A DNA stretch of 64,000 nucleotides from Gammaproteobacteria bacterium (GCA_024639325.1 JAHEIO010000011.1:1-64000); one strand, 5' to 3'. Numbered from the stretch's first letter, positions 53,421 to 62,770 are shown. Notes: a model not told the origin generated them from the letters alone. Made by a program: numbers and translations.

Positions 53421-54533
53421 GTGATATCAAAATTACCCAATTTCGTCAGCGACCCGGCAAAGTCATGCACACTCCCCGGGAACTACTACTATGACCCGGA
53501 AATTTATGCACGCGAGTTCCCGGCGATCTTCTACCGCACCTGGCAATACATGGGCCACGTTTCCATGCTGCCTGAGCGCGGGGATTTCATGGTACGCGAC
53601 CTGGGAGACCAGAGCATCCTGGCGGTGAAAGGAGAAGATGGAAGGTTGAGGGCGTTCTACAACGTCTGCCAGCACCGTGCGCACCGGCTTGCGGAAGGGG
53701 GCGGCACGATGAAAAACCGGATCGTGTGTCCTTACCACACATGGTCCTACAAGCTAGACGGCCGACTGCATCGTGCGCACGGGAGCGAGCACCTGCCGGA
53801 TTTCGATCCGACGAATTTCGGCCTTAAACCCGTTCGCCTGGAATTGATGTGTGGATTTATCTTCATCAACATGGACCCCGATGCCACGCCACTGTCACGG
53901 AGCTATGCCGGCCTCGAGGATGAGATCCATTCGTTTTCGCCGAATGCCGAAAAACTGAAATGCGTCTACCGCAAGGAGTATCCGCTTGCCGCGAACTGGA
54001 AGAATTCGGTGGAGAATTTCTCTGAATGCTATCACTGCCCCAACCAGCACAAATCTCTCAGCGCACAAGCGCTGGACATGACGAGTTACCGGATCGAGGT
54101 CCGCGACAATTTTCACAGCCACCGCAGCCGCGACAAGGGTGACAAGCAGGGATATTCGGTGGATGGTGGAAAAAGCGGCAAGCCCAACGAGTTTGGCGGC
54201 TGGATGATCTGGCCGAACGTCTGCCTCGAAGTGTTTCCGGGCGGCAACCTGAACATTTTCTATCATCTTCCAGTCAACGCCGAACACACGGTTCAGGTTG
54301 TGGAGTGGTTCTTTCCGAATGACCCTCCCACTGCGGAAGAGCAGGCCGTGATCGATTTCATGAAAGTAGTACGTGAGGAAGATATTCCACTGTGTGAGAG
54401 CGTGCAGAAGGGACTCCACAGCAAGGGCTACTCGCAGGGCCGCTTCATAGTCAACCAGGACAGACCCCATCTGAACGAGCACGCCGTGCACCACTTCCAG
54501 TCAAAAGTGCTCGACGCCTTGTCGCAACCGTGA
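53421..54533 (+). CDS. Rieske oxygenase of the quaternary-amine N-demethylase branch
   Basis: A 370-residue oxygenase. The Rieske centre is CQHRAHRL and CPYHTWSY. The catalytic iron site is VENFSECYHCPNQH, whose Glu and CYHC pattern is the hallmark of carnitine oxygenase (CntA), glycine betaine and stachydrine demethylases. A trimethyl- or dimethyl-ammonium substrate is therefore likely; this is inferred from the motif. The chosen start is a GTG at 53421 with a GGGAG site; the open frame further up overlaps the divergent SDR. No reductase subunit is adjacent. Confidence 0.88.
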   Translation: MISKLPNFVSDPAKSCTLPGNYYYDPEIYAREFPAIFYRTWQYMGHVSMLPERGDFMVRDLGDQSILAVKGEDGRLRAFYNVCQHRAHRLAEGGGTMKNRIVCPYHTWSYKLDGRLHRAHGSEHLPDFDPTNFGLKPVRLELMCGFIFINMDPDATPLSRSYAGLEDEIHSFSPNAEKLKCVYRKEYPLAANWKNSVENFSECYHCPNQHKSLSAQALDMTSYRIEVRDNFHSHRSRDKGDKQGYSVDGGKSGKPNEFGGWMIWPNVCLEVFPGGNLNIFYHLPVNAEHTVQVVEWFFPNDPPTAEEQAVIDFMKVVREEDIPLCESVQKGLHSKGYSQGRFIVNQDRPHLNEHAVHHFQSKVLDALSQP

Positions 54534-54576
54534 CGCCACGGCGTTCCGGGACTTGAGTCTCCGAGCCGGAGAATGA

Positions 54577-54753
54577 CTACTGCACTTGTCTGAAGCGCGC
54601 CAGCATTCGCGCCAATAGTTCCAGACCTTCCCCGAACGCGAATTTCTCCCCACCTCCCGACTCCATGTGAGTGCTCGAGAGACACGTCTGCCGCTCGTAC
54701 TCGAATTCGATGAAATAGCCGTGTGCCTCGCTCCAGTAACCCCGTGGGATCAT
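54577..54753 (-). CDS. Small hypothetical protein
   Basis: A 58-residue frame from an ATG at 54753 with a CAGGG ribosome site, open further to a GTG at 54807. It reads IPRGYWSEAHGYFIEFEYERQ and ends GEGLELLARMLARFRQVQ, a plausible beta-strand and helix. No family is recognised. It fills most of a 330-bp gap between the Rieske gene and the CbiX-like gene, and could equally be a remnant of a longer gene. Confidence 0.35.
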   Translation of the reverse strand: MIPRGYWSEAHGYFIEFEYERQTCLSSTHMESGGGEKFAFGEGLELLARMLARFRQVQ

Positions 54754-54865
54754 CGCCCTGAAATCCGGTTGCGCGCTCCGCGCGCCCGTCGGACCGCAGC
54801 CGACCACGGAATTTCGTACAGACCTCCTGTTGAACTCAGGGCTTGAGGTGGGGGCTCGATCGGGA

Positions 54866-55231
54866 TCAGCTGTTTTTCAACTGGTCTACGATCATATCGA
54901 GGACGCCGTCGGACCCGCCAAAATGTCGCATGACCAAGATTTCCCGCTCCGGGCAGCGTTCCCTAAAACCGTCGACGATGACCGGGATGTCCTTGTCGAC
55001 GTGCCTGCCTGAATTCAGGAAGAACGGGTAAATCACTATCGATTGCGCGTCCCGGTCCAGCATTTTTTCCATCATCTCCGGCAGAAACGGCGGGACGAGT
55101 TCGAGAAATGCGGCATCCACGACATCGAACGCGGGGACGAGCAGGGGTCTGATCTTATCGACCAGGTCGAAGACTTCCCGGTTCGATTTTTCCCTGCGGC
55201 TGCCGTGGGCGAGGAAGATCAACGCCCTCAT
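54866..55231 (-). CDS. CbiX/SirB-type small chelatase
   Basis: A 121-residue single-domain protein like CbiX-S and SirB, which insert cobalt or iron into sirohydrochlorin. The two metal His are in FLAHGSRREKSN and in NSGRHVDKDIP. Length matches the short, homodimeric form. Its ATG overlaps the stop of the Rid-family gene (ATGA), so they are co-translated. No other cobalamin or siroheme gene is in the window. Confidence 0.88.
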   Translation of the reverse strand: MRALIFLAHGSRREKSNREVFDLVDKIRPLLVPAFDVVDAAFLELVPPFLPEMMEKMLDRDAQSIVIYPFFLNSGRHVDKDIPVIVDGFRERCPEREILVMRHFGGSDGVLDMIVDQLKNS

Positions 55232-55617
55232 GGCTTACCGGGCAGGTAGGCGTCGACCTCCACCTCGACCAGCATATCGGGGTGGACCAGCGCCGACACC
55301 TCGACCATGGTATTGACCGGTTCTATGCCTTTGAATCTTCTTCCATGCTCCCGGGCATACTCGTCGAACAGGTTGATGCGAGTCAGGTACACCCGGCTGC
55401 GCACAACGTGTTGAAGGCCGGCGCCAAAGTGATTCAACGCCTTTTCTATTCGGTCCAGGCACTGATTGAACTGGGCCGCCATATCCCCCACGCCGACAAT
55501 GTTTCCGTCATCGTCGACGCTGGTCGTGCCGGCGACATAGATGTGCGGGCCGACCTGCCGGGCGCGGCAGTAACTTGCCAGCTCTTCCCATCGGGTTCCT
55601 GTGGAGTATTTTTTCAT
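55228..55617 (-). CDS. Rid (YjgF/YER057c/UK114) family protein
   Basis: A 129-residue Rid-fold protein: VAGTTSVDDDGNIVG, MAAQFNQCLDRIEKAL and VEVEVDAYLP are typical. The Arg that RidA proper uses to hold the imine carboxylate (R105 in E. coli, in PARSCVEV) is replaced here: the matching stretch is PVNTMVEV. It is thus a member of one of the non-archetypal Rid subgroups, with unproven activity. ATG at 55617 has an AGGAG site. It diverges from the dimethylglycine dehydrogenase-like gene. Confidence 0.9.
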   Translation of the reverse strand: MKKYSTGTRWEELASYCRARQVGPHIYVAGTTSVDDDGNIVGVGDMAAQFNQCLDRIEKALNHFGAGLQHVVRSRVYLTRINLFDEYAREHGRRFKGIEPVNTMVEVSALVHPDMLVEVEVDAYLPGKP

Positions 55618-55695
55618 GGAGTCTCCTGGTAAATAGGTTCTAGTGTATCCTTCAGTGAGCGCAACGATGCTGTTCAGATTTTTGGAGAGAATAAC

Positions 55696-58119
55696 ATGGG
55701 TACCAGCCCGGATCGTCATGCACGGATCTTGATCATCGGCGGCGGCGTCATCGGTACGTCCGTCGCTTATCACCTCGCACGCTCGGGCGAGAAAGATGTC
55801 CTTCTTCTCGAAAAATCCCAGCTCACCCATGGCTGCACCTGGCATGCGGCCGGGCTGGTCGGGCAGCTCCGCGGCAAACGTAACCTCACTCGCCTGATGC
55901 AGAACTCGGTGGCCGTGTTCGATCGGCTGGAAGCCGAATCCGGGATGGCCATAGACTGGAAAAGGGTTGGTTCGCTTCGCCTCGCATCGAGTCCGGCGCG
56001 CTGGAGTGAAATCCGCCGCTCGATGACCCAGGCCAAGAGCTTTGGCGTGGAATGCGAAGACCTGAGCGCCGGTGAAGCAAAGCGGCTTTTTCCGTTCATC
56101 ACGACCGACTCGATCGAGGGCGCCGCTTTTATTGCCGGCGACGGCTATATCGACCCTTACGCTCTGACCCAGGCCTATGCCCGGGTTGCACGCAACGGCG
56201 GTGTGAAGATCGAGGAAGGGGTCACGGTTACGGGCATAAACATCGACGGTCGGCGGGTCTCGAGTGTCGATACCGATGCCGGCACCGTCGGCTGCGATGT
56301 CGTGGTCAATTGTGCCGGTGTCTGGGCCAAGCGGGTGGGGGAAATGGCCGGCGTCGGGCTGGCAGCCGGAGTCGTCGAGCATCAATATTTCGTTACCGAA
56401 AAAAAACTCGAGTTCGATGATTCACTGACGACGCTTCGTGATCCGGACAAGAACTTCTATCTCAAACCGGATATCGGCTCATTTGCCATTGGCGGTTGGG
56501 AAGACGGCGCACCCGGGTGCTGGCGTGGCAAACCGCCGGTCGACTTCGGCAACGAGTTGTTTGCACCGAACATGGAGCGCCTGGAGCTGTTCGCCGTACC
56601 GGCCAGCGAGCGACTGCCCGTCCTCAACGAGATCGGCATCCAGACCGTCATCAACGGACCCATCCCGGTGTCGGCGGACGGCGAACCCGTAATGGGGCTG
56701 GCGCCGGAGCTCGATAACTTCTTCGTGGCCTGCGGCTTTACCGCCGGCATCGCAGCGTCCGGTGGGGCCGGCGAAGCCATGGCAAACTGGATTCTGCATG
56801 GCGACCCCGGGATGGACCTGTGGGCGTTCGACGTGCGCCGCTTTGGCGCGGTTCACGCCCAGCCCGTGTTTCTGGAAAAACGCGCGGTCGAGGCTTATGG
56901 TGCTTACTACAAGATCCACTGGCCCGGCGAAGAAGCTTCGGCGGGACGGGGACTCCGGCGATCACCCCTTTATCAGCCATTGAAGCACGCGGGCGCCTCG
57001 TACGGCTCCAAGTTCGGCTGGGAGCGGCCGAACTGGTTTGCACCGCGCGGTACCCAAGCGGTCGACCAGCCGAGCTTCGAAGGCAAACCCAACTGGTTCG
57101 ATGCGGTCGGCGATGAGTGCCGGGCGATTCGTGACCGGGTCGCCGTGATCGATCAGTCATCGTTCTCCAAGTTAGCGGTGACCGGACCGGGCGCTTACCA
57201 CGCGCTCGACCGGATTGCATCCAATCGAATCCCCGCCGAACCGGGCCGGGCCGTTTACACCCAGCTGTGCAATCCAAACGGCGGCATCGAAGCGGACCTG
57301 ACCGTTGTTCACACGGGTCCGCAACAATTTCTCGTGGTAACCGGTGCCGGGTTTGCGGTCCGTGACCGCAGCTGGATAGAACGCCATCTTCCGTCCGACG
57401 GTTCGGCGGTGCTGCGTGACGTAACCGGTGCCTGGGCCACGATAAATTTGTGCGGCCCGCATTCAATGGAAGTGCTACGTAAGCTGACGGACTCCGGCGT
57501 CGACAACGCCTGCCTGCCCTTTCTCGGGGCGTCGTGGCTCGACATCGGGCTGGCGCGCGCACTCGCCGTGCGCATTGGCTACGTTGGGGAGCTGGGATTC
57601 GAACTCTACGTCCCGCAGGAATATGCCGCCCATGTATACGAACAGATTTGGGCCGGCGGTGAAGAGTTCGGCATAGTCAATGCCGGCTACCGGGCTATCG
57701 AGAGTTGCCGCCTGGAAAAAGGATACCTGTACTGGTCGAGCGATATCGGTCCCGACGTCACGCCGTTCGAGGCGGGACTCGGTTTCTGCGTTGCGCTCGA
57801 CAAAGGTGAATTCATCGGCGGCGAAGCGCTCCGGCGAATCAGCAAAAAAGGGGTCGAACGCCGAATGGCGACGCTGTCGATGGACGGCTTCGTACCACTT
57901 CATGGCGGTGAACCCATATCGCGGGATAGCGGCGTCCTCGGTTACGTCACCAGCGCGGGATACGGTCACCGTCTGGAGCGCACGATTGCCCTGGGATACC
58001 TGCCCCGGGAGCTGGATGACATATCTGCATTCGAGATCGAGGCATTCGGACGCTCCTATAGCGCGATTCGGGGGGCTCGCAGTCCGTATGACCCGCGCAT
58101 GCAGCGACTGAAAGCGTAG
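55696..58119 (+). CDS. FAD-dependent dimethylglycine/sarcosine dehydrogenase-like protein with GcvT domain
   Basis: An 807-residue two-part enzyme. The N-terminal DAO domain has the FAD motif GGGVIG (15-20) and THGCTWHAAG, whose His at 45 aligns with the covalent flavin His of dimethylglycine dehydrogenase. The FAO_M linker and a GcvT folate-binding domain follow (from about residue 430), with a GCV_T_C barrel at the end. Such enzymes oxidise N-methyl amino acids and pass the one-carbon unit to tetrahydrofolate. The exact amine is unknown. ATG at 55696 has a GGAGAG site. A kinase-like gene follows 18 bp later. Confidence 0.92.
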   Translation: MGTSPDRHARILIIGGGVIGTSVAYHLARSGEKDVLLLEKSQLTHGCTWHAAGLVGQLRGKRNLTRLMQNSVAVFDRLEAESGMAIDWKRVGSLRLASSPARWSEIRRSMTQAKSFGVECEDLSAGEAKRLFPFITTDSIEGAAFIAGDGYIDPYALTQAYARVARNGGVKIEEGVTVTGINIDGRRVSSVDTDAGTVGCDVVVNCAGVWAKRVGEMAGVGLAAGVVEHQYFVTEKKLEFDDSLTTLRDPDKNFYLKPDIGSFAIGGWEDGAPGCWRGKPPVDFGNELFAPNMERLELFAVPASERLPVLNEIGIQTVINGPIPVSADGEPVMGLAPELDNFFVACGFTAGIAASGGAGEAMANWILHGDPGMDLWAFDVRRFGAVHAQPVFLEKRAVEAYGAYYKIHWPGEEASAGRGLRRSPLYQPLKHAGASYGSKFGWERPNWFAPRGTQAVDQPSFEGKPNWFDAVGDECRAIRDRVAVIDQSSFSKLAVTGPGAYHALDRIASNRIPAEPGRAVYTQLCNPNGGIEADLTVVHTGPQQFLVVTGAGFAVRDRSWIERHLPSDGSAVLRDVTGAWATINLCGPHSMEVLRKLTDSGVDNACLPFLGASWLDIGLARALAVRIGYVGELGFELYVPQEYAAHVYEQIWAGGEEFGIVNAGYRAIESCRLEKGYLYWSSDIGPDVTPFEAGLGFCVALDKGEFIGGEALRRISKKGVERRMATLSMDGFVPLHGGEPISRDSGVLGYVTSAGYGHRLERTIALGYLPRELDDISAFEIEAFGRSYSAIRGARSPYDPRMQRLKA

Positions 58120-58137
58120 CAATGGAGAAAACTCGTG

Positions 58138-59076
58138 ATGAACCATGAAACGATAAGCAAGGCACGCGATACGCTGAAACACATACCCGTGTTCGGCGGC
58201 ATCGATGCCGGATCGGTGGACATCGAGCGGCTCGGCGGTCTGACCAATCTTGTATTCCGTATCGGCTTCGGCGACGACGCTTGGTGTTTGCGGCTGCCCG
58301 GCGCGGGTACTGAGGAATACATCGACCGTGCCAACGAGGCCCAGGCCGCGCGCGAGGCCGCGCGCGCCGGCGTAAGCCCGGAAGTACTGTACGCCGATCC
58401 CGACAGTGGGATCATGGTGACCCGGTTTATCGAAGGCACCGAGACCATGACACCGGATACGTTCAAGACCCGGACGGGTGCACCGGGCCGTGCCGGGAAG
58501 GCATTCCGGAAACTCCACGCATCCGATGCGACGTTCATTTTCCGGTTCGAGCTGTTTGCCATGATCGACGACTATCTTGGCATATTGTCAGGCAAGACCG
58601 TTGATCTGCCCGACGGTTACCACGACGTTCTCGAGGAGTCAGAAATCGTCAGGCGAGCGTTGAATGCACACCCTCTGCCCGGATCCGCCTGTCATTGCGA
58701 CCCCTTGTGCGAAAACTTTCTCGACACCGGAGATCGCATGTGGATCGTGGATTGGGAGTACTCCGGTATGAACGATCCGATGTGGGACCTGGGCGACCTG
58801 TCGGTCGAGGCCGGGATGGATTCAGTTCAGGATGAAGAAATGATCCGGGCCTACTTCGGCGGCGACCCCCGGCCCGACGAGCGCGGCCGCATCGTCATCT
58901 ACAAGGCCATGTGCGACCTGCTGTGGACCCTGTGGGGTTTGATCCAGCACGCCAACAGCAATCCAGCCGAGGACTTCTGGGCCTATTCCACCGGCCGCTT
59001 CGCACGCTGCAAGGCACTCATGGCCACAGCCGATTTCCCCCGCCACGTGGCCGCCGTGGCGCACGGTCCGTCTTGA
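58138..59076 (+). CDS. Choline/ethanolamine kinase-like phosphotransferase
   Basis: A 312-residue APH/choline kinase-fold protein. It starts with a GGLTNLVFRIGF nucleotide loop. The catalytic Brenner-type motif is CHCDPLCENFL (H-x-D-x4-N), and the metal motif is IVDWEYSG. This set is typical of LicA and eukaryotic-like choline kinases. It probably phosphorylates a small amino alcohol; its position after a dimethylglycine dehydrogenase-like gene supports an amine link. GTG at 58135 and ATG at 58138 are adjacent; ATG is taken. Confidence 0.86.
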   Translation: MNHETISKARDTLKHIPVFGGIDAGSVDIERLGGLTNLVFRIGFGDDAWCLRLPGAGTEEYIDRANEAQAAREAARAGVSPEVLYADPDSGIMVTRFIEGTETMTPDTFKTRTGAPGRAGKAFRKLHASDATFIFRFELFAMIDDYLGILSGKTVDLPDGYHDVLEESEIVRRALNAHPLPGSACHCDPLCENFLDTGDRMWIVDWEYSGMNDPMWDLGDLSVEAGMDSVQDEEMIRAYFGGDPRPDERGRIVIYKAMCDLLWTLWGLIQHANSNPAEDFWAYSTGRFARCKALMATADFPRHVAAVAHGPS

Positions 59077-59127
59077 TCAGGAAAGTGCCCGCCGCACGAA
59101 TGCGTGTCGGCGGACATCGAATTCGGG

Positions 59128-60507
59128 TCAGCCGATATTCGTCATCGCATTGTCAATCGCGTTAACGATCTCATCGATATCGTCTTTGGTGCAGATCAGG
59201 GCCGGGCTCAGACAGATGGTGTTGTTTAGTTTGTGAAAACTGCGATTGGTGCGTCCGATGATCACGCCCTGCTTCAAACATTCCGCCGCGATTTTCATCA
59301 CCACGCCCTCTTCCACCGGCTCCTTGGTCTGACGGTCCTTTACCAGCTCCGCACCCACGAACAGTCCCTTGCCCCGGACGTCGCCGATTAGCGCATGCCT
59401 GTCCTGAAGCTCCCGCAGCCGGTCAACGAGGTAATCGCCCATAGTGTTGACGTTGTCGAGCAGATTCTCCTCTTCGATGATGCGCATGTTTTCCAGCGCC
59501 GCGGCCGGACCGGCGGCACAACCGCCGAACGTGCTGATGTCCCGGAAGTAGCTCATCGGATCGGACGGATCGGACTTGAAACCATCGAACAGCTCTTCGG
59601 TGGTGACGGTCACCGAAATGGCGGCATAACCGCTGGCGACGCCCTTTGCCATGGTGACGATATCCGGCTTGACGCCGTAGTGCTGGTATCCGAACCATTT
59701 ACCGGTCCGGCCCATGCCGCATACGACTTCATCCATGTGCAGCAGCAAACCATACTTCTTGCAGATCTCTTGGATGGTTTCGAAATAGCCTTCCGGCGCG
59801 GGAATGACGCCCCCGCCCGCCGTGATGGGCTCGAGTATCAGGCTGCCCACGGTGTCCGGGTCTTCTTGCAGAATGACTTTCTCCAGTTCCCGTGCGGCCT
59901 GCTCGCCGAAATTGGTGTTGTCGTCATAGGGCGAGCGGTAGATCGAGCAGTGCGGCATTTCGACGAAGCCCGGGGTAAACGGGCCGTACTGTTCCTTTCT
60001 CTCTTCCTGGCCGCACGAGCTGAGCGCCGTGATGGTGGTGCCGTGATAATCGCGGTCCCGATAGATGATCTTGTATTTTTGGCCGTTGTGTTTCGTGTGG
60101 GCGAGCTGCCTGACCATCTTGTAGCCCTTTTCGTTGGCCTCGGATCCGGAATTGGAATAGTAGACGCGGCTCATTCCAGGCATTTTCTCGATCAGCTTCT
60201 CGGCAAACCGCGCACCGGGGATGCTGCCGTGCGATCCGGCGAAGTAGCACATCTTCAGTAGCTGGTCGTGCACCGCCCGCGCGATGGTTTCTCTTCCGTA
60301 ACCCACATTAACCGTCCATACGCCGCCGGACACGGCATCCAGGTATTCCCTGCCGTTGATGTCCGTTACGCGCAGACCCTTCCCCTCCACCATGACCATG
60401 GGATCGGAACTTTCGTAGGGTTTGTGCTGACTCAGGTGGTGCCAAACGTGGGCCTTGTCGCTGGTTACGATATCACTGCTGTACACCTTATCGAGACGGT
60501 AGTTCAT
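59128..60507 (-). CDS. Class III aminotransferase, taurine:pyruvate aminotransferase-like
   Basis: A 459-residue PLP enzyme of the omega-aminotransferase group. YSNSGSEANEKGYKM, YHGTTITALSSCGQEERKEQYG, the Asp of HMDEVVCGMGRTG and the Lys in TMAKGVASGYAA form the PLP site. The YGPFTPGFVEMPHCSIYRS stretch resembles taurine:pyruvate aminotransferase (Tpa) more than other members, so transfer from taurine or a similar omega-amine is likely, though no sulfoacetaldehyde gene is seen. ATG at 60507. Confidence 0.88.
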   Translation of the reverse strand: MNYRLDKVYSSDIVTSDKAHVWHHLSQHKPYESSDPMVMVEGKGLRVTDINGREYLDAVSGGVWTVNVGYGRETIARAVHDQLLKMCYFAGSHGSIPGARFAEKLIEKMPGMSRVYYSNSGSEANEKGYKMVRQLAHTKHNGQKYKIIYRDRDYHGTTITALSSCGQEERKEQYGPFTPGFVEMPHCSIYRSPYDDNTNFGEQAARELEKVILQEDPDTVGSLILEPITAGGGVIPAPEGYFETIQEICKKYGLLLHMDEVVCGMGRTGKWFGYQHYGVKPDIVTMAKGVASGYAAISVTVTTEELFDGFKSDPSDPMSYFRDISTFGGCAAGPAAALENMRIIEEENLLDNVNTMGDYLVDRLRELQDRHALIGDVRGKGLFVGAELVKDRQTKEPVEEGVVMKIAAECLKQGVIIGRTNRSFHKLNNTICLSPALICTKDDIDEIVNAIDNAMTNIG

Positions 60508-60689
60508 GGCGTTGTCCTCGGTTCACGGCCCGAAAACGCGGATCCGGGCCGATAGATTCGCTGGTTTGCGGTGAATACTAGCGAATCGTTCCTTATTTCC
60601 CAAATAGTTTCGGGCCGTGGTCCCAAAAATTGATCCAAGCCGGCTCCATTCAGGTCATAACCCGGGTTTAGAAAGCCCGCAGTGGGCGC

Positions 60690-61541
60690 TCATACTGCCG
60701 TATCTCTGGCATGGTCTATATAAACCTGTTGAAGTTTGCGCACGACCGGCCCGACCATGCCGTCTCCTATCGGCCGATCGTCGATCGCAACCACCGGACA
60801 GACATACGTCGATGCGGCGGTGATAAACGCCTCATCCGCTGCGTACGCCTCTTCCAGGGTAAACGTCCGCTCGTCAAGAGATATCTCATTGGCTTTCACC
60901 AGTTTCAGCAGGCTGGCTCTTGTGATCCCCGGCAGGATGTCGTTGGTCAAAGGGTGTGTGATAACGACACCGTCCTTGATGATGTAAGCACTCGAAGACC
61001 CGCCCTCGGTAACGTGGCCGTCCTTGATCATCAGAGCCTCGTAGGCGCCGGCGTCTCTCGCAGTCTGTTTGGCAAGCACCTGGGCCAGCAGGCCGACCGA
61101 TTTAATATCCCGTCTGGCCCAGCGCAGGTCTTCCACGCTCTTCAGTCTTACGCCTTCCCGGGTGGCCTGGTTTTCGACCAGTGATTTGACCTGGCTGAAC
61201 ATGACCACCGATGGCTCGAGGTCGCGGGCGTATACGAAATCACGATCCGCCACGCCGCGCGTGATTTCCATGTAAACAAGCCCCTCATCGAGCTTGTTTA
61301 CGCCTACGAGTTGGCGAATTACTGCGAGAAGTTCATCCTCGGTCATGGACTCTGGAATGCCTATCGCACGCAGTGAGCGGCGAAGCCGGCTCATATGGCC
61401 GTCGAAGTCGATCAATTTGCCGTCCATAACCGCCACCACCTCGTAAATACCGTCGGCAAACAGGAAACCACGATCGAATATGGAAACCCTGGCTTCGCTC
61501 TCGTCAACGAAGACGCCGTTAACATAAACCGTTCTTGTCAT
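60690..61541 (-). CDS. D-amino-acid aminotransferase
   Basis: A 283-residue class IV PLP aminotransferase. The PLP Lys is K147 in RRDIKSVGLLAQ, as in the DIKS motif of D-amino-acid aminotransferases. YVNGVFVDESEARVSIFDRGFLFADGIYE is the usual N-terminus in shortened form, and EGGSSSAYII and LPGITRASLL mark the cofactor phosphate site. It interconverts D-alanine, D-glutamate and oxoacids. ATG at 61541 has a GGAGAG site. It lies 182 bp upstream of the class III aminotransferase on the same strand. Confidence 0.92.
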   Translation of the reverse strand: MTRTVYVNGVFVDESEARVSIFDRGFLFADGIYEVVAVMDGKLIDFDGHMSRLRRSLRAIGIPESMTEDELLAVIRQLVGVNKLDEGLVYMEITRGVADRDFVYARDLEPSVVMFSQVKSLVENQATREGVRLKSVEDLRWARRDIKSVGLLAQVLAKQTARDAGAYEALMIKDGHVTEGGSSSAYIIKDGVVITHPLTNDILPGITRASLLKLVKANEISLDERTFTLEEAYAADEAFITAASTYVCPVVAIDDRPIGDGMVGPVVRKLQQVYIDHARDTAV

Positions 61542-61985
61542 CTTCTCTCCAAATGGTAGAAAAAAACCAACGGGGATAATGATCTCGCCCACTACCTGCG
61601 GTCGAGAAAACTACCGGACCTGTTGCCCGTCGGTTCACTAAGTAACTCATTACGATCTTGGCAACCTTAGCATGAAAAGATTTTCCTGCGTTTAGTGCAG
61701 CAAATCACCGACAATTGATCTTCCACCACAAGACACGAAACCCACCTTTCCTGTCGCCTGCCTCAAACTTCTGAATCGGTTCTGAAATCCGCACCGCATC
61801 GACGATTATCCGTTGAGTGGCGCTACACCGCCATAGGTGTTGCCAGGCAGAGCCAGGTATCAGTGCGGCACGATCGATAGAAACCGACCAGGATCGGAAA
61901 CCGGTGCTATCATCTGATCAGCATGTCTGGTCTCTCATGTTCAATTTACGCCCCTTATCAGCGGTGCGTCGCGCAAATGCTGTGG
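61542..61985. other. Intergenic region upstream of cassette-like gene
   Basis: About 440 bp with no gene seen on either strand. Nothing repeated or palindromic stands out before the core-site region at 61985-62011. Confidence 0.5.
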
Positions 61986-62011
61986 AGCGCGGCTGAGCCC
62001 AAACGTTAGGT
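61985..62011 (+). repeat. attC-like 3' end with GTTAGGT core site
   Basis: GAGCGCGGCTGAGCCC-AAAC-GTTAGGT resembles the right end of integron attC sites (L' box, then R' box GTTRRRY). The gene's ATG follows 11 bp after the core, the usual spacing in cassettes. I cannot find a matching left half (RYYYAAC) within 140 bp upstream, so only this half is supported. Confidence 0.45.
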
Positions 62012-62022
62012 ACCATACAATC

Positions 62023-62724
62023 ATGAAGTGGGCAATTGTGACTGCGATTCTCGCGCTCGCGCTTCTTGCTAGCTGTAAAGGAGAATTCCCGACCAGCCCC
62101 ATCCAATTTCGAGCAGCCGAAGATGCCTATGATTCGGAGCGACTGAAACGCAGTCTAGACGATATTAATGCGTGGCATAGTGAGCATAAGACTGGACTCA
62201 CAGACTCACTTCTCAAAGGTATCTCGGTGCCGTCGATCGAGGCAGCGTTCTCAGAAAACGAGTGTAAGCCCACCGATGAATTAAAAGCTTTGTGGTCGTG
62301 GCGCAACGGTGAAAAAAGTTCTGTTCCGTTCGTGTGGTACCATGACTTTTTGTCGATGGAAGCGTCACAATCCGAATACAAGTGGTTGCTTTTAAATCCT
62401 CTAGTGCGCTGGGACCCAAATTATATTCCAGTGTTCACCTTTGAAGGAGAATGGTACGCAGCCTATTGCGGTCCCATGAGCAGAACGTCTGGACCGGTTG
62501 CCCATTTCTTTCTGGAGGACGAAGCTAAAATCACATACACAAATATCACTACCTTTCTCTCCACCATGGCAGAAGCACTGCAATCCGGTGCAGTATCTTG
62601 GGAGAACGAAGCTATGGTTGACGACATTAGTAAGATTTATCGTATCCACCAGAAGCATAATCATGGATTGGAATTCCCCTACTATGTGCCAAAAGGCACA
62701 CACAAGCTCATGCAGTCGGACTAA
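62023..62724 (+). CDS. SMI1/KNR4-like lipoprotein in a cassette-like setting
   Basis: A 233-residue protein with a lipoprotein signal peptide (LLASC, Cys at 18). The rest resembles SMI1/KNR4 (SUKH) proteins: IEAAFSENECKPTDELKALWSWRNG, YHDFLSMEASQSEY and WDPNYIPVFTFEGEWYA. SUKH proteins often act as immunity proteins against polymorphic toxins. The codon use and base composition are visibly more AT-rich than the neighbours. A GTTAGGT core site lies just upstream and an attC-like hairpin overlaps the stop, so it may be a mobile gene cassette. Confidence 0.82.
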   Translation: MKWAIVTAILALALLASCKGEFPTSPIQFRAAEDAYDSERLKRSLDDINAWHSEHKTGLTDSLLKGISVPSIEAAFSENECKPTDELKALWSWRNGEKSSVPFVWYHDFLSMEASQSEYKWLLLNPLVRWDPNYIPVFTFEGEWYAAYCGPMSRTSGPVAHFFLEDEAKITYTNITTFLSTMAEALQSGAVSWENEAMVDDISKIYRIHQKHNHGLEFPYYVPKGTHKLMQSD

Positions 62725-62770
62725 CCACATGCTTCCGCTCGCGGTTTGCCGCTGATGCGAAGCGTTAAAA
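62719..62770 (+). repeat. attC-like hairpin at the end of the SMI1-like gene
   Basis: The site starts inside the stop (GACTAAC) and ends GCGTTAAAA. Arms pair in three blocks: TAAC with GTTA, GCTTC with GAAGC, and GCGG with CCGC around TTTG. The unpaired spacers on the two sides differ in length, as in attC sites. The core GTTAAAA departs from GTTRRRY at the last base and GACTAAC from RYYYAAC at the second. Confidence 0.55.

Noticed and set aside
55618-56385. N-terminal extension of the Rid-family frame to 385 codons
   Set aside because: The extension is antisense to the dimethylglycine dehydrogenase-like gene, and the Rid family starts at the ATG at 55617 with a ribosome site.
61880-61984. 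Left half of an upstream attC site
   Set aside because: No RYYYAAC box or arm complementary to the GGCTGAGCCC segment was found, so only the right half is annotated.
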